In this document: one piece after another, positions 27,370 to 36,469 of the stretch
Layout of the letters: every line of letters starts with the position of its first letter
Numbering within the stretch: position 1 is the stretch's first letter
Source: Bacteroidaceae bacterium
Lineage (GTDB): Bacteria > Bacteroidota > Bacteroidia > Bacteroidales > Barnesiellaceae_A
NCBI GenBank assembly: GCA_017532725.1
Contig: JAFXIZ010000074.1
Span: 1-39,405 of the forward strand
Reading direction: 5' to 3'
DNA: 39,405 nt
Translations under genes and position numbers: made by a program
Notes under the pieces: generated by a model
The model's database searches: none
Seen by the model: the letters and a program-made list of their open reading frames with translations, nothing else
What the model was told of the DNA's origin: nothing

Positions 27370-29466
27370 ATGCCCGAATTGAGCGACCTTGACATAAAGT
27401 ATCTGCCCGGTGTGGGACCCAAGCGAGCCGAATTATTGGCTCGCGAGTTGGGTATTCGCTCCTATCGCGACTTGTTGTATTACTTTCCATATAAATACAT
27501 CGACCGTAGCAAGACCTACCGAATAGGCGAGATAACCGGCTCGATGCCCTACATACAGTTGCGAGGTCGCATCATAGCCTACGCCACGCAGGGCGAGGGT
27601 GCGCGTCGCCGACTTGTTGCCACGTTTACCGATGGCACGGGTATGATAGACCTTGTGTGGTTTAAGGGTATAAAATATGTTACCGAACGTTACAAGACGG
27701 GGGTCGATTATACACTGTTTGGCAAACCTACTCTCTTCAACGGCCGTTACAACATAGCACACCCCGAGATTGATCTTGTCGATGACATCATCGATCGCAA
27801 TATAGGGTTGCAAGCCTACTATAACACTACCGAGAAGATGAAAAACGCCTTTGTCAACTCAAAGACGTTGCACAAGATGATATACTCGCTGTGGAACTCG
27901 ATACACGGTCCTATCGAGGAGACTCTCTCGCCCGAAGTTATAGAGCGCGCGCACCTTATGGGACTGAACGATGCGCTGTGTTACATACACTTCCCTCGCA
28001 ACATCGATGATATGCGACGGGCGCAATTCCGACTCAAGTTTGAGGAACTCTTCTACCTGCAACTGCACATCCTGCGCTATGCCCGATTGCGTAACCGAAA
28101 CATCGGTGGCCACCGATTCAGCCGCATAGGAGAGTATTTCAACCGTTTCTACCACGAGATACTCCCTTTCTCGCTCACCGACGACCAAAAGCAAGTGCTG
28201 CGCGATATTCGTGCCGACGTGGGCAGTGGCAAGCAGATGAACAGATTGCTGCAAGGTGATGTGGGCAGTGGCAAGACCATCGTTGCGCTGATGACAGCGC
28301 TGATGGCCATAGATAACGGCTACCAAGCCTGCATAATGGCTCCCACCGAGATATTGGCAGCACAGCACTACGAGAGCATATCGGAGATGCTTATGCCACT
28401 GGGGTTGCGTGTAGAACTGCTCACCGGCTCACGTCGCAAGAGAGAGCGCGAGCCGATACTTGCCGGATTGGCATCGGGCGATGTGCGCATACTCATAGGC
28501 ACACACGCATTGCTCGAGGAGGGTGTCATATTCAACAACCTCGGTATGGTTATTATCGATGAACAGCACCGATTTGGCGTGGCACAACGCGCCAAACTGT
28601 GGGGCAAAAACACCATACCACCCCACGTATTGGTAATGACAGCCACCCCCATACCTCGCACCCTTGCTATGACCGTATATGGCGACCTCGATGTGTCGGT
28701 TATCAAGCAACTGCCCCCGGGACGCAAGCCCATACAGACACTGCTGCAATATGACAACCGACGCGCCCAACTCAACGCCTCGCTGCGACGACAATTGCAA
28801 TTGGGCCGACAGGTCTATATCGTATATCCCCTTATCGAAGAGAGCGAAAAGAGCGATATGAAAAGTCTGCTCGAGGGGTTTGAAACCGTCAAAAAGACCT
28901 TCCCCGAGTACACTGTCAGTATGGTACACGGCAAGATGAAACCTGCCGAGAAAGAGGAACAGATGCAGCGATTTGCCCGTAACGAAGCACAAATTATGGT
29001 AGCCACCACCGTGATAGAGGTAGGTGTAAATGTGCCCAACGCTACAGTAATGGTAATAGAAAATGCCGAGCGATTCGGGTTGGCACAACTGCACCAATTG
29101 CGTGGTCGCGTAGGTCGTGGAGGCGAACAATCGTATTGCATACTTATGTCGCGCTATGACTTGGCACAAGACACGCGCAAACGACTCGAAATTATGGCCG
29201 AAACCAACGACGGATTTGTCATAGCCGAAGCCGATATGCGCCTGCGAGGCCCCGGCGATATGGAGGGAACACAGCAGAGTGGTATAGCCTTCGAACTACG
29301 CATTGCCAACCTTGCCCAAGACGGACAGATACTACAACTCGCTCGCGACATAGCAATGGAAGTGCTTGAGAAAGACGAACTCTTGGAACAACCTCGCAAC
29401 TACGTCATACGCAAAGAGTTGCATCGCAACTATTCGAAAAAGATAAATTGGGGGCAAATAAGTTAA
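27370..29466 (+). CDS. recG: ATP-dependent DNA helicase RecG
   Basis: RecG remodels stalled replication forks and branch-migrates Holliday junctions. The 698-residue protein has an N-terminal wedge/OB domain (ROGRIIAY-type region near 60-160) and a complete superfamily 2 helicase core: Walker A GDVGSGKT near residues 296-303, DEQH box near 397-400 (IIDEQHRFGVAQR), TATPIPRT, and the C-terminal helicase motifs ATTVIEVGVNVPNA and QLRGRVGRG. Spacing of 2 bases to ispD means one transcript. Coding is GC-richer towards the 3' end than the AT-rich gene upstream of ispD. Confidence 0.95.
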   Translation: MPELSDLDIKYLPGVGPKRAELLARELGIRSYRDLLYYFPYKYIDRSKTYRIGEITGSMPYIQLRGRIIAYATQGEGARRRLVATFTDGTGMIDLVWFKGIKYVTERYKTGVDYTLFGKPTLFNGRYNIAHPEIDLVDDIIDRNIGLQAYYNTTEKMKNAFVNSKTLHKMIYSLWNSIHGPIEETLSPEVIERAHLMGLNDALCYIHFPRNIDDMRRAQFRLKFEELFYLQLHILRYARLRNRNIGGHRFSRIGEYFNRFYHEILPFSLTDDQKQVLRDIRADVGSGKQMNRLLQGDVGSGKTIVALMTALMAIDNGYQACIMAPTEILAAQHYESISEMLMPLGLRVELLTGSRRKREREPILAGLASGDVRILIGTHALLEEGVIFNNLGMVIIDEQHRFGVAQRAKLWGKNTIPPHVLVMTATPIPRTLAMTVYGDLDVSVIKQLPPGRKPIQTLLQYDNRRAQLNASLRRQLQLGRQVYIVYPLIEESEKSDMKSLLEGFETVKKTFPEYTVSMVHGKMKPAEKEEQMQRFARNEAQIMVATTVIEVGVNVPNATVMVIENAERFGLAQLHQLRGRVGRGGEQSYCILMSRYDLAQDTRKRLEIMAETNDGFVIAEADMRLRGPGDMEGTQQSGIAFELRIANLAQDGQILQLARDIAMEVLEKDELLEQPRNYVIRKELHRNYSKKINWGQIS

Positions 29467-29579
29467 CCCCACGCCACTGCAACACCCCGAAACAAAATAA
29501 AAAATAGCAGTTGCAACACACAAAAAATCTTAAAACCCCAATAAATCACCAAGATAGAGGTAAAAATAACCTTAAATGG

Positions 29580-29611
29580 TTGCATTTATATCACGATAAT
29601 TTCTACCTTTG
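29580..29611 (+). promoter_or_regulatory. Promoter of the M23/LysM gene
   Basis: TTG at 29580-29582, 21 bp, then a perfect TACCTTTG -7 box. The leader would be about 90 bases long. Confidence 0.65.
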
Positions 29612-29707
29612 CCGTTGAAAAATTTTCGGGGGTATAAAATACGTTAAACCCAAAGTAAAGATACCCACCAATAAAACACCCTATCAAACAATCGGAAAAA
29701 CCACGAT

Positions 29708-30652
29708 ATGAACATTAACAAAAACGTTGTATCACTGTTGGCAGTAGGAATAATGGCGTGCGTGAATCTAACCGTTCAGGCACAAAATGCTACCGACAAA
29801 CACAACCAACACCATCAAGACCTCCTCCAAAATCAAATAGCCGTTTACGAAGAGATAAATCTGCTCGACACCTTGGCTATGAAAGAGTTGGAGATATCAG
29901 ATAAGTTGAGCCTTGCATCGGAGTTGTATGGCAACGATTGGAATCAAGAGCGCGTCAATCCCTACAACGCCTCAAAGATGGAGTTGCCCGATTCGATGAT
30001 TATAGACCTATCGAACTATTGCATACCTCACAACGGATACATCACATCGAACTACGGTTGGCGACGTCGCCGTATGCACCGAGGCATAGACATCAAGGTG
30101 CAAACGGGTGACACCATTCGTGCTGCTTTCGACGGTAAGATACGCCTCACCAAGTACGAGCGTCGTGGATACGGCTACTATGTAATCATTCGCCACGACA
30201 ACGGGTTGGAAACCATATACGGCCACTTGTCGAAATTTCTGGTAAAGCCCGACCAAGAGGTTGTTGCCGGCGAGCCTATAGCACTCGGTGGTAACACGGG
30301 TCGTTCTACCGGCTCGCACTTGCACTTCGAAACACGCTACTTGGGTATGGATATAAATCCCAACGCAATATTCGACTTCAACAACAAGACAATAAAAGTA
30401 AATCAATTCTCATTCAGTCCCAAACTCTTGGCGTCGAAAGGCCCGTCGGCCATCCACGTCAATGGCACCAAGTATGGCTACAACAACGGCAAGAGTGGAG
30501 GCAGTGGAACAGCCACCTATCGCGTGCGCAAGGGCGACACCCTATCGCGCATAGCACAGCGCAACGGCACCACGGTCAATCGCTTGTGCAACCTCAATGG
30601 CATCAAGAAAACATCTACCCTGCGCCCCGGACAAGTATTGCGATTGAGATAA
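29708..30652 (+). CDS. M23 peptidase with LysM domain, cell-wall hydrolase or activator
   Basis: The 314-residue exported protein has a signal peptide (1-26, ending VQAQ) and a helical region (30-80). A LytM/M23 domain (about 105-225) keeps the zinc-binding pattern: His124 and Asp128 in HRGIDI, and His204 and His206 in GSHLHFE. A C-terminal LysM domain (about 271-314, YRVRKGDTLSRIA) should bind peptidoglycan. Such proteins cut cross-bridges in the periplasm or, if degenerate, activate amidases; the metal residues here are intact. It has its own promoter and terminator. Confidence 0.88.
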   Translation: MNINKNVVSLLAVGIMACVNLTVQAQNATDKHNQHHQDLLQNQIAVYEEINLLDTLAMKELEISDKLSLASELYGNDWNQERVNPYNASKMELPDSMIIDLSNYCIPHNGYITSNYGWRRRRMHRGIDIKVQTGDTIRAAFDGKIRLTKYERRGYGYYVIIRHDNGLETIYGHLSKFLVKPDQEVVAGEPIALGGNTGRSTGSHLHFETRYLGMDINPNAIFDFNNKTIKVNQFSFSPKLLASKGPSAIHVNGTKYGYNNGKSGGSGTATYRVRKGDTLSRIAQRNGTTVNRLCNLNGIKKTSTLRPGQVLRLR

Positions 30653-30688
30653 TAAAGCATTTACAACAACACTTATACATAAATAAAG

Positions 30689-30733
30689 TGGCGTATGCAG
30701 GAACTACAAGGTTCACTACATACGCCACCTTTG
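30689..30733 (+). terminator. Terminator after the M23/LysM gene
   Basis: Arms GTGGCGTATG (30689-30698) and CATACGCCAC (30720-30729), with further pairing inside, are followed by CTTTGTTTT. Between here and 30859 I see no gene. Confidence 0.75.
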
Positions 30734-30859
30734 TTTTGAATTAGATTGTATTCATTCGGACTATTTATGATTAGTCGATTCACTCGTGTGGATTTCGACC
30801 CGCGGCTTCTGTTGTTCGAAGTAGTAGTTATTTAGTATCACTTGTAAATATGACTCTCA

Positions 30860-31234
30860 TTAACCCAATAACATCTTTTTAATCTCTTCTACGTTAATAC
30901 CTTCACATATAATACTCCCATTACGAATCTCATCTAAATAATCTTCATTTTCACAAAGATATTTAGTTACTCCCTGTTCTCTCAATTTTTTTTGATATTT
31001 CAAGATTAACTTTATCATTATATATAAATTCATCAATCTCTTCCGAATCAACTCTCCTCCTAAAGACTCATACAAAACTTCTTGTTCTTCCGTTAGAAAT
31101 TCCACGGTATCACCCAGAATATCTCTTGTCCAATTATGTTCTCCAATAGTCTTTAGTATGAATTGTGAAAATTCTTCACTTTTGGAATAATGTAAAAGTT
31201 TACAGATTATAAACTCTTGTTAGTTTATCCATAT
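30860..31234 (-). pseudogene. Small hypothetical gene broken by a frameshift
   Basis: An AT-rich gene reads from an ATG at 31234 (MDKLTRVYN...) but meets a TAA at 31204-31202. A second frame, without an ATG of its own, runs from just downstream of a stop at about 31224 through to 30860. It contains KLLHYSKSEEFSQF, GEHNWTRDILGDTVEF and EEQEVLYESLGGEL. Skipping one base between 31221 and 31205 joins the two into about 124 residues. The part after 31105 could also start at a GTG and give 81 residues. I do not recognise the family. It is a decaying gene, a sequencing error or a real programmed shift; low GC suggests acquired DNA. Confidence 0.5.
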
Positions 31235-31295
31235 CAAAATTGTATCAGTTTGAATGTATAAATATAATAAAAAATTCCAAGAACTTTAGATAAAA

Positions 31296-32186
31296 CTAAA
31301 ACTGTGCGTGCTCGGCAAAGCCCTCCTCACGGACTTTTGCAATCAGTTTTGTTGGTGCAAGCACCTCAACCGACTTGCCCAATGATAGTAATTTTTGTCT
31401 AAAATCAAACGAAGGGCATAGGCGATACTCGAAAATCGAATACTCCTCGTTGCGCTCCATCTCGACTTGCGTGTGGTGCAGGGGCAGGGTACGCAGATAC
31501 TTGCTCTGCCGCGAATCGACTTTCAATGCCACCGACTCGACATCAAAATCCTCATCGCTGATGATAATGCCGTAGTAGTCCTCAAAGAACTTCTCGGCAT
31601 CGAACTTCTTGGGCAGTTTGAATGTACGCTCGGTTGGCTCCAACGCTTTGATACGGTCGAGGGCGTATATACGCAGTTTATCGCTCATTCCGAGCATATA
31701 CCACCTCTGCTCAAAGAGTTTCACGCAGTACGGTTCCACCTCGAAGGTTGAAGGCTCCTCACGATGAAAACTGTGATAAGTCATCAAGAGAACCACACTC
31801 TCACGCATAGCATCAACAATAGTCGTAAGGTGTTGCTGTCCCGAAGGTACATCTTCGAGGAGGATGCGATTTTTGAGATCTTGGCTTTCGTGCAGAATAT
31901 TATTGACCGAGAAGGTCTGAATCAGCCACTTGCGCATACCCATATTGTCGATGCCTTCACGGTCGGCAATGACATAGCCTCGCTGCGTGCGACTATACTT
32001 TATTTCGATGTCGAACAACTCCTCTACGGCATCGGTATAACGGTGGAATTGACGCTCCGAAAGTTCCTCTCCAAGTCCAAAGTGTGACTCGAAACGGCGT
32101 TGTATATCTTCGAGCGAAATGGGACCTCTATTATAGATGGTTGTTACAAACCATACATAACGGTTGATAAGTCCTGCAGTACTCAT
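31296..32186 (-). CDS. WYL-domain transcriptional regulator (proposed controller of the island)
   Basis: The 296-residue protein has an N-terminal winged-helix-like region (about 1-75), a WYL domain (about 120-195) with the motif RWYMLGMS (Trp162, Tyr163) and YALDRI, and a C-terminal WCX-like domain (about 210-296, FDFRQKLLSLGKSVEVLAP). The layout matches the BrxR/CapW class, dimers that bind inverted repeats and often control defence genes. Its own promoter carries the same inverted repeat as three other promoters of the island, so it is probably autoregulated. Whether it represses or activates is not shown: no consistent -33 box is present at the four promoters, which would fit activation, but overlap with RNA polymerase could equally mean repression. 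Confidence 0.85.
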   Translation of the reverse strand: MSTAGLINRYVWFVTTIYNRGPISLEDIQRRFESHFGLGEELSERQFHRYTDAVEELFDIEIKYSRTQRGYVIADREGIDNMGMRKWLIQTFSVNNILHESQDLKNRILLEDVPSGQQHLTTIVDAMRESVVLLMTYHSFHREEPSTFEVEPYCVKLFEQRWYMLGMSDKLRIYALDRIKALEPTERTFKLPKKFDAEKFFEDYYGIIISDEDFDVESVALKVDSRQSKYLRTLPLHHTQVEMERNEEYSIFEYRLCPSFDFRQKLLSLGKSVEVLAPTKLIAKVREEGFAEHAQF

Positions 32187-32234
32187 AACGGGTTGTATTT
32201 TTAGGTAAAGTTACAAATTTCTCTCCAAACATCG

Positions 32235-32270
32235 CAAAAGTACGACTGAAAACTGACATTTTTTGTCAGT
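32235..32270 (-). promoter_or_regulatory. Operator a and -7 box: WYL gene promoter
   Basis: In the direction of transcription: ACTGACA, 5 bases, TGTCAGT (perfect inverted repeat, 32270-32252), 9 bases, then TACTTTTG (32242-32235). It has the same 36-bp layout as the sites at 33253, 33305 and 36470. The WYL gene starts 48 bases further on. Confidence 0.7.
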
Positions 32271-32331
32271 GTAAATAGGATTAAAAGAAAATGCAGCCGA
32301 TTTCACGACTACATTCTCAATAGTGGATGAA

Positions 32332-32853
32332 CTATCCTATAATCTCCTGTTCTAACTCTGCAACTCGTTTTTCAGCAAGAGCAACCCAAAGGGTAGATTG
32401 CTGAAACTGCTCGGCAGGAATAAACTCCTTGTATCGTTCCAGAAACTCGGGCGTGAAAAGTTCCTCGGCTCGCCAATTATTGATGATTTGCTCCCAATCC
32501 CACTTGTCGGCAAACTTATCGAGCATAGCATAAGTGAGTTTAAGGTTGCTGTTATCCGACAACTCGTGCCAATCCCATTTATTGGCAAACTGTTCGATGT
32601 TTTTGGGTGTAAGCAATCCCTCGGGTGCGTAGCCCGACAACGTGTGCCAATTGATATAATCCTTAAAGTTTTCGAGGATAGATGCTGTCCAGAGCATTTC
32701 GGTATTCTCCGACAAGGCGTCCCAATCAATCAGGCAACGATACTTTCGGAGCAACTCCTCGTTCCACTTAAACTGGCGCGATAACTTTTTCCACGCCTCT
32801 TTGTTTAACTCCTGCGACACAATAGCATCGCCAAATGTTCTTTCGATTACCAT
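32332..32853 (-). CDS. Hypothetical protein with tandem Trp-rich repeats of about 26 residues
   Basis: The 173-residue protein contains about five repeats of roughly 26 residues with the core F-x3-W-x-W-x2-L-S-x-N: WNEELLRKYRCLIDWDALS, LENFKDYINWHTLSGY, IEQFANKWDWHELSDNSN, LDKFADKWDWEQIINN and a degenerate last copy. Regular spacing of tryptophans suggests an alpha-helical solenoid used for protein binding. No signal peptide or membrane segment, so cytoplasmic. It lies 21 bases after the 119-residue gene, so it is probably under operator d. I do not recognise its function. Confidence 0.65.
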   Translation of the reverse strand: MVIERTFGDAIVSQELNKEAWKKLSRQFKWNEELLRKYRCLIDWDALSENTEMLWTASILENFKDYINWHTLSGYAPEGLLTPKNIEQFANKWDWHELSDNSNLKLTYAMLDKFADKWDWEQIINNWRAEELFTPEFLERYKEFIPAEQFQQSTLWVALAEKRVAELEQEIIG

Positions 32854-32874
32854 AATTCAAAATGTTTTATAGGG

Positions 32875-33234
32875 TTAAATAGATGTTGCTGCCTCATATA
32901 CATCGTGCAGAAATCGCTCGGTGTGTTCTGTGTTATCGCGAGGGTCGTAGCGATAAGGAACAGCCTCCCAATCGCTGTCAAAATTGCGTGCAGAGTGTAT
33001 TCCACTCAATACTCTCTCGACAGCCACCTCATACTCGAAAATATAGTAGCAGCGAGCGACGATATATGCCTCACGGCTCATACCCTTCGGACAAAGGGCT
33101 ATATCCTTAAACAGATATGCATAAAACTCCTCAAAACTATCAAACGCCATATCGTAGGAACTCTCCGGCTCAAACCAATATCGCAGTGCTGCACCGCGGT
33201 ATTTCTCAATAAGTTTTTGTTCGTTTGTCATCAT
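32875..33234 (-). CDS. Hypothetical 119-residue protein of the WYL island
   Basis: I do not recognise this protein. It has no signal peptide and is acidic and aromatic-rich (YRGAALRYWFEPESSYDMAF, FEEFYAYLFKDIA, YIVARCYYIFEYEVAVERV), probably an alpha-helical cytoplasmic protein. A longer reading would start at 33279, but that lies upstream of the predicted transcription start near 33248 and inside the operator, so I chose the ATG at 33234 (another ATG follows directly). It is the first gene of a two-gene unit with the Trp-repeat gene. Confidence 0.6.
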   Translation of the reverse strand: MMTNEQKLIEKYRGAALRYWFEPESSYDMAFDSFEEFYAYLFKDIALCPKGMSREAYIVARCYYIFEYEVAVERVLSGIHSARNFDSDWEAVPYRYDPRDNTEHTERFLHDVYEAATSI

Positions 33235-33252
33235 TGTTCTCGATTTACGGTG

Positions 33253-33288
33253 CAAAGTTGAGAAATCACACTGCCACATTGCGTCAGT
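33253..33288 (-). promoter_or_regulatory. Operator d and -7 box: promoter of the 119-residue gene
   Basis: In the direction of transcription: ACTGACG, 5 bases, TGGCAGT (33288-33270), 9 bases, then CAACTTTG (33260-33253), a weaker -7 box. Each arm differs from the consensus by one base. It is divergent from operator b, 16 bp away. Confidence 0.6.
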
Positions 33289-33304
33289 GTAAAAATATTT
33301 TCAC

Positions 33305-33340
33305 ACTGACAGCCTTTGTCACTCTCAAATCATACCTTCG
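33305..33340 (+). promoter_or_regulatory. Operator b and -7 box: promoter of the 255-residue gene
   Basis: ACTGACA, 5 bases, TGTCACT (33305-33323), 9 bases, then TACCTTCG (33333-33340). The start codon is 18 bases further on. One arm base differs from the perfect repeat at operator a. Confidence 0.65.
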
Positions 33341-33358
33341 CAGGAAAAAGATAAAATT

Positions 33359-34126
33359 ATGAGACGAGAACCCTATGCCCGAGCAACCGACGTGTTGTAT
33401 AAACTCACCACAATCTACTATCAAGGTAAATCCGAAGCACGCTATCCTCGATTTGAGGTACGGCGCGAGGTTACGGGCTACTTCCACTCGTTGGAGGATG
33501 CCGAAAGGCGTATTCGCAAATATGTAACAGGTGAGGAGAAGGCCGAATCTTCCGGTAAGTACCACTCGGATTACGACTACTATTATGGTTTTGTGGTTGA
33601 TGAGATACCATTTGATTGGCACCTTACGGGCGATGCGCAACATACTCGCATCTACTTGGAAGATGGAACATTTCTGCACGAAACCAAAGTCTCGGCACTA
33701 TACAACAACGATTTGGGTGGAAGACTTGAACCATTTGATGGGCGACCCAAAGAGGAGTGCCGTTTCGATGTGGGCGACTTGGTTGAGGTGCTGTCGGGCG
33801 ATACGGTATCGTTGGAGATAGTATATAGTCAGCCACCGACTCCGGCACAAGCCGCAGAGATTCGCCGCAGAGTGCGTGAGGCGTTTCAAAAGAACTGCGT
33901 TGGAATCACAGATAGCGAGTTAAATGAGGAGATGGATTATGCACTTGATATAACGGACGACTCCTATATCACTCTCGATGGTGACGAAGGGTATATGCCC
34001 AATCACTCGCATCCCTATGTCACAAGCCTTTTCCCTTTTCGTCGCAAGGTGCCATACTTACTGCGCAAGAAATTGGAACGAGGCTTGGAGATAGCCCTAC
34101 AAGAGAACGAGACCGGCCTATGTTAA
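33359..34126 (+). CDS. Hypothetical 255-residue protein of the WYL island
   Basis: I do not recognise the family. The protein is cytoplasmic in appearance, with no signal peptide. It has a basic N-terminus, an acidic Tyr-rich middle (SDYDYYYGFVVDEIPFDW), a strand-rich FDVGDLVEVLSGDTVSLEIVY segment that could be a small SH3/KOW-like barrel, a helical region (AAEIRRRVREAFQKNC) and a basic C-terminus (RRKVPYLLRKKLERGLE). It has its own operator-bearing promoter, divergent from that of the 119-residue gene, and ends 18 bases before the convergent nuclease-like gene. Confidence 0.6.
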   Translation: MRREPYARATDVLYKLTTIYYQGKSEARYPRFEVRREVTGYFHSLEDAERRIRKYVTGEEKAESSGKYHSDYDYYYGFVVDEIPFDWHLTGDAQHTRIYLEDGTFLHETKVSALYNNDLGGRLEPFDGRPKEECRFDVGDLVEVLSGDTVSLEIVYSQPPTPAQAAEIRRRVREAFQKNCVGITDSELNEEMDYALDITDDSYITLDGDEGYMPNHSHPYVTSLFPFRRKVPYLLRKKLERGLEIALQENETGLC

Positions 34127-34144
34127 GGGCAGGTCTCGTTTTAG

Positions 34145-35368
34145 TTATTGCTTTGTTAATGGCATAATGGCATCAATGAGTGCAATTAGGTCGGGCAGGA
34201 CAGATTTGCTATCAGGATATCTCCAGCAATACCAAGACGAACTGTTGTTTTCCCAACCACCGATATATGATGTGGCTTCTTCAATCATATTGTTTATATT
34301 AGCGTCTTTGCCATCTGCGCAATATACGCCATAGAATATATTTGTCTCTCTTTCAATACAAATACTGATAGGGTGCTTACAAACTTCTAAATTGATTCCG
34401 ACAAAAATATCCTTTCCTCTATTCCCTAATGTTATATTATCTTTCAATTTAGGATAATGCTGAATCATAGCCTCCTTCCACTCTTTGAACATCTGTTTCT
34501 CCACTTTATCTTTTAGTGCTCCCAAATGGTTTAACACCTTGTTGATATCGTCTTGATATTGACGAATGGTACGATAATCATCATACATCTGACCTGTTAA
34601 ACCAAGTTTTTCCTTAATACACTCTTCTACTTTCATATTTAACTCCTTATCTATTGTCCTCAAACCAAAAATGCCTTCTAAATAGTCTATGTATTGTTCC
34701 ACTGCACAGCGTAATATATAATCCTTATCCGGCAATATAGGAACGATACGTTCTTTCAGCCACGGTAGAACATCATCTTTAAATGATAAATTCATATACC
34801 GTTGTTCATACTCCGGCTTGTATGTGCCCCAAGATTGTTCTGCCGGCTCTGTGCCTTGTTGTGATAGATAGACTACAAATATTTGCTCATCTGTAAATCC
34901 ATTTGCTTTGGTACAGTCGATGTATCTTGAGAGTTGTGCCGCTTGGTCAGTGGCGTTATAAACCTTATTCTCGAAAATAATGGCATATCCTCCAACTCTA
35001 TCGCGTACCCAAAGGTCTATTCGACACTGCTCCTGTGTAATTAGTGGGCTCTTGATGTATATGGAATGATATTCGTTATTTTGTTCAGCGATATACCTCA
35101 ACAGCGATTGTAGAACTACATACTCCCCTGATAGCGATTTGTATTGCAATAATTTACATAGTATGCGACTATGTCCATTTTCGTTAATATGCAGTTCGTC
35201 AATAATATTGAGGTGATAAGGTAATAGATGTCTATTCTGTTCGATGCAACGCTTAACTTCTACAGCCAATTCCATTACAAAATTGATTTCAGACGCCTGC
35301 TGTTTTGCATCTTCGCGAACAATATCATCGATAAAGTCGAGTATATGAGATATTCCATTGTTATCCAT
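34145..35368 (-). CDS. PD-(D/E)XK nuclease-superfamily protein (PDDEXK_4-like)
   Basis: The 407-residue protein has the core of PD-(D/E)XK nucleases: an N-terminal E-x2-HS element (Glu63, NENGHSRILCKLL), then Asp118 in RIDLWV and Glu133-x-Lys135 in IIFENKVY, followed by the QAAQLSRY helix (Gln142-Tyr149) typical of PDDEXK_4 proteins. These residues would bind metal and cut DNA, but many members of this group have no proven activity. The C-terminal half (about 230-407) is helical and unassigned. It lies 36 bases after the 346-residue gene, so both should be transcribed from operator c. Confidence 0.7.
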   Translation of the reverse strand: MDNNGISHILDFIDDIVREDAKQQASEINFVMELAVEVKRCIEQNRHLLPYHLNIIDELHINENGHSRILCKLLQYKSLSGEYVVLQSLLRYIAEQNNEYHSIYIKSPLITQEQCRIDLWVRDRVGGYAIIFENKVYNATDQAAQLSRYIDCTKANGFTDEQIFVVYLSQQGTEPAEQSWGTYKPEYEQRYMNLSFKDDVLPWLKERIVPILPDKDYILRCAVEQYIDYLEGIFGLRTIDKELNMKVEECIKEKLGLTGQMYDDYRTIRQYQDDINKVLNHLGALKDKVEKQMFKEWKEAMIQHYPKLKDNITLGNRGKDIFVGINLEVCKHPISICIERETNIFYGVYCADGKDANINNMIEEATSYIGGWENNSSSWYCWRYPDSKSVLPDLIALIDAIMPLTKQ

Positions 35369-35404
35369 TTCCTTGAGTCGTAGTCTATCGCAAATCTAAT
35401 AATT

Positions 35405-36445
35405 TTATTTCATTCTCACAAACTCATACAACTCACGCAAGTAGTCGTTGATATTTTCATCCAAGTAGTAACAATCCTTTTGTGGGCGCCAGCGATAGTG
35501 TATTTCGTCAGAGAGAGGCTCTCTCCATTGCTCCACGCCCGGCGTGTCTGCCGATAGGTCTTCCAAATAATCATTGAAATACAAGCGAGTGCGATTGGCA
35601 ATCTCCTGCCCAAGTCGGATATGTGGCGCACGTTTTTGCTCAGCCTCGCGCACAAACTTATCCCTAAACTCATCAAACGAGCAACGCTCCCACCATTTCC
35701 ATCCACTGCCGTCTTGCTCCTCCCAATGCTGATGCTTAACTTTTACCTCTACGCAAAAGTCGTTCATTCGCAGAATATCGGGAATGGAATATGGCTTATG
35801 GTCGCTCAAGTCGTGGATGGCGTGGCAGATGCAGATATGGCTCAACTTGTCAACTGCAGGTTGCACGGACTCATACCAAGTTGTGCCATCGTGGAAGTCG
35901 TTATGTATCCCTAACTCTTCGCGTGTTATATCGGAGCGATAGTTGGCAGGCGAGAGGAGACACCAACAATGCTCTACCTCCTCCAATTTCAGATGCTTGC
36001 AAGTGTAGAGCCAATCAATAACACCAAACATCTCGTAAAAATCCGAGCCGTAGTAGGTATCATTCGCCATTGGCAAAACAGAACTGTACCCATTTACCGA
36101 AAATCGGAGTGAACCCTCAACCTCCACATCGTCATCAAAATTGGTGTCGTAGGTAGTAGTTGCCATCTTGCGATAGAGCGCCTCGGTACGAGCATACATC
36201 TTCTGCGTGAGGTTGTACAAACGATTGTTCACCTGCTCCATACGCGCCACCTCCTCTGGCGTAGCAACAAACATCTTATCAAGCAGATGTTTGCGCTTCC
36301 AAATTAACCTTTCGACCTGCTCGCATTTGCGTTGCGAACGAGTCCACCCTATATTAAAATCCACATTTCGGCCTGTGATGGCAAGAATTTTCTCTTCTAC
36401 TTTCTGCACTTGTTCTCGCAGACGGGTATAATCTTTCTGTTTCAT
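35405..36445 (-). CDS. Hypothetical 346-residue protein of the WYL island
   Basis: I do not recognise the family. An N-terminal coiled coil (about 1-110, rich in K, E, R and Q; REQVQKVEEKILAITG) precedes a mixed domain with many aromatic and cysteine residues (CWCLLSPANYRSDI, HICICHAIHDLSDH) and a Trp-rich basic part near the C-terminus. A longer reading begins at 36523 but passes through operator c; the ATG at 36445 is about 20 bases from the predicted transcription start, as for the other island genes. First gene of the unit with the nuclease-like gene. Confidence 0.6.
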   Translation of the reverse strand: MKQKDYTRLREQVQKVEEKILAITGRNVDFNIGWTRSQRKCEQVERLIWKRKHLLDKMFVATPEEVARMEQVNNRLYNLTQKMYARTEALYRKMATTTYDTNFDDDVEVEGSLRFSVNGYSSVLPMANDTYYGSDFYEMFGVIDWLYTCKHLKLEEVEHCWCLLSPANYRSDITREELGIHNDFHDGTTWYESVQPAVDKLSHICICHAIHDLSDHKPYSIPDILRMNDFCVEVKVKHQHWEEQDGSGWKWWERCSFDEFRDKFVREAEQKRAPHIRLGQEIANRTRLYFNDYLEDLSADTPGVEQWREPLSDEIHYRWRPQKDCYYLDENINDYLRELYEFVRMK

Positions 36446-36469
36446 AAATAAAGCAGTATGACTTTTCTG

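Noticed and set aside
30740-30830. Possible tRNA remnant (a GGATTTCGACCC-like stretch)
   Set aside because: It does not fold into a cloverleaf and has no acceptor stem; no tRNA or rRNA gene was recognised in the window.
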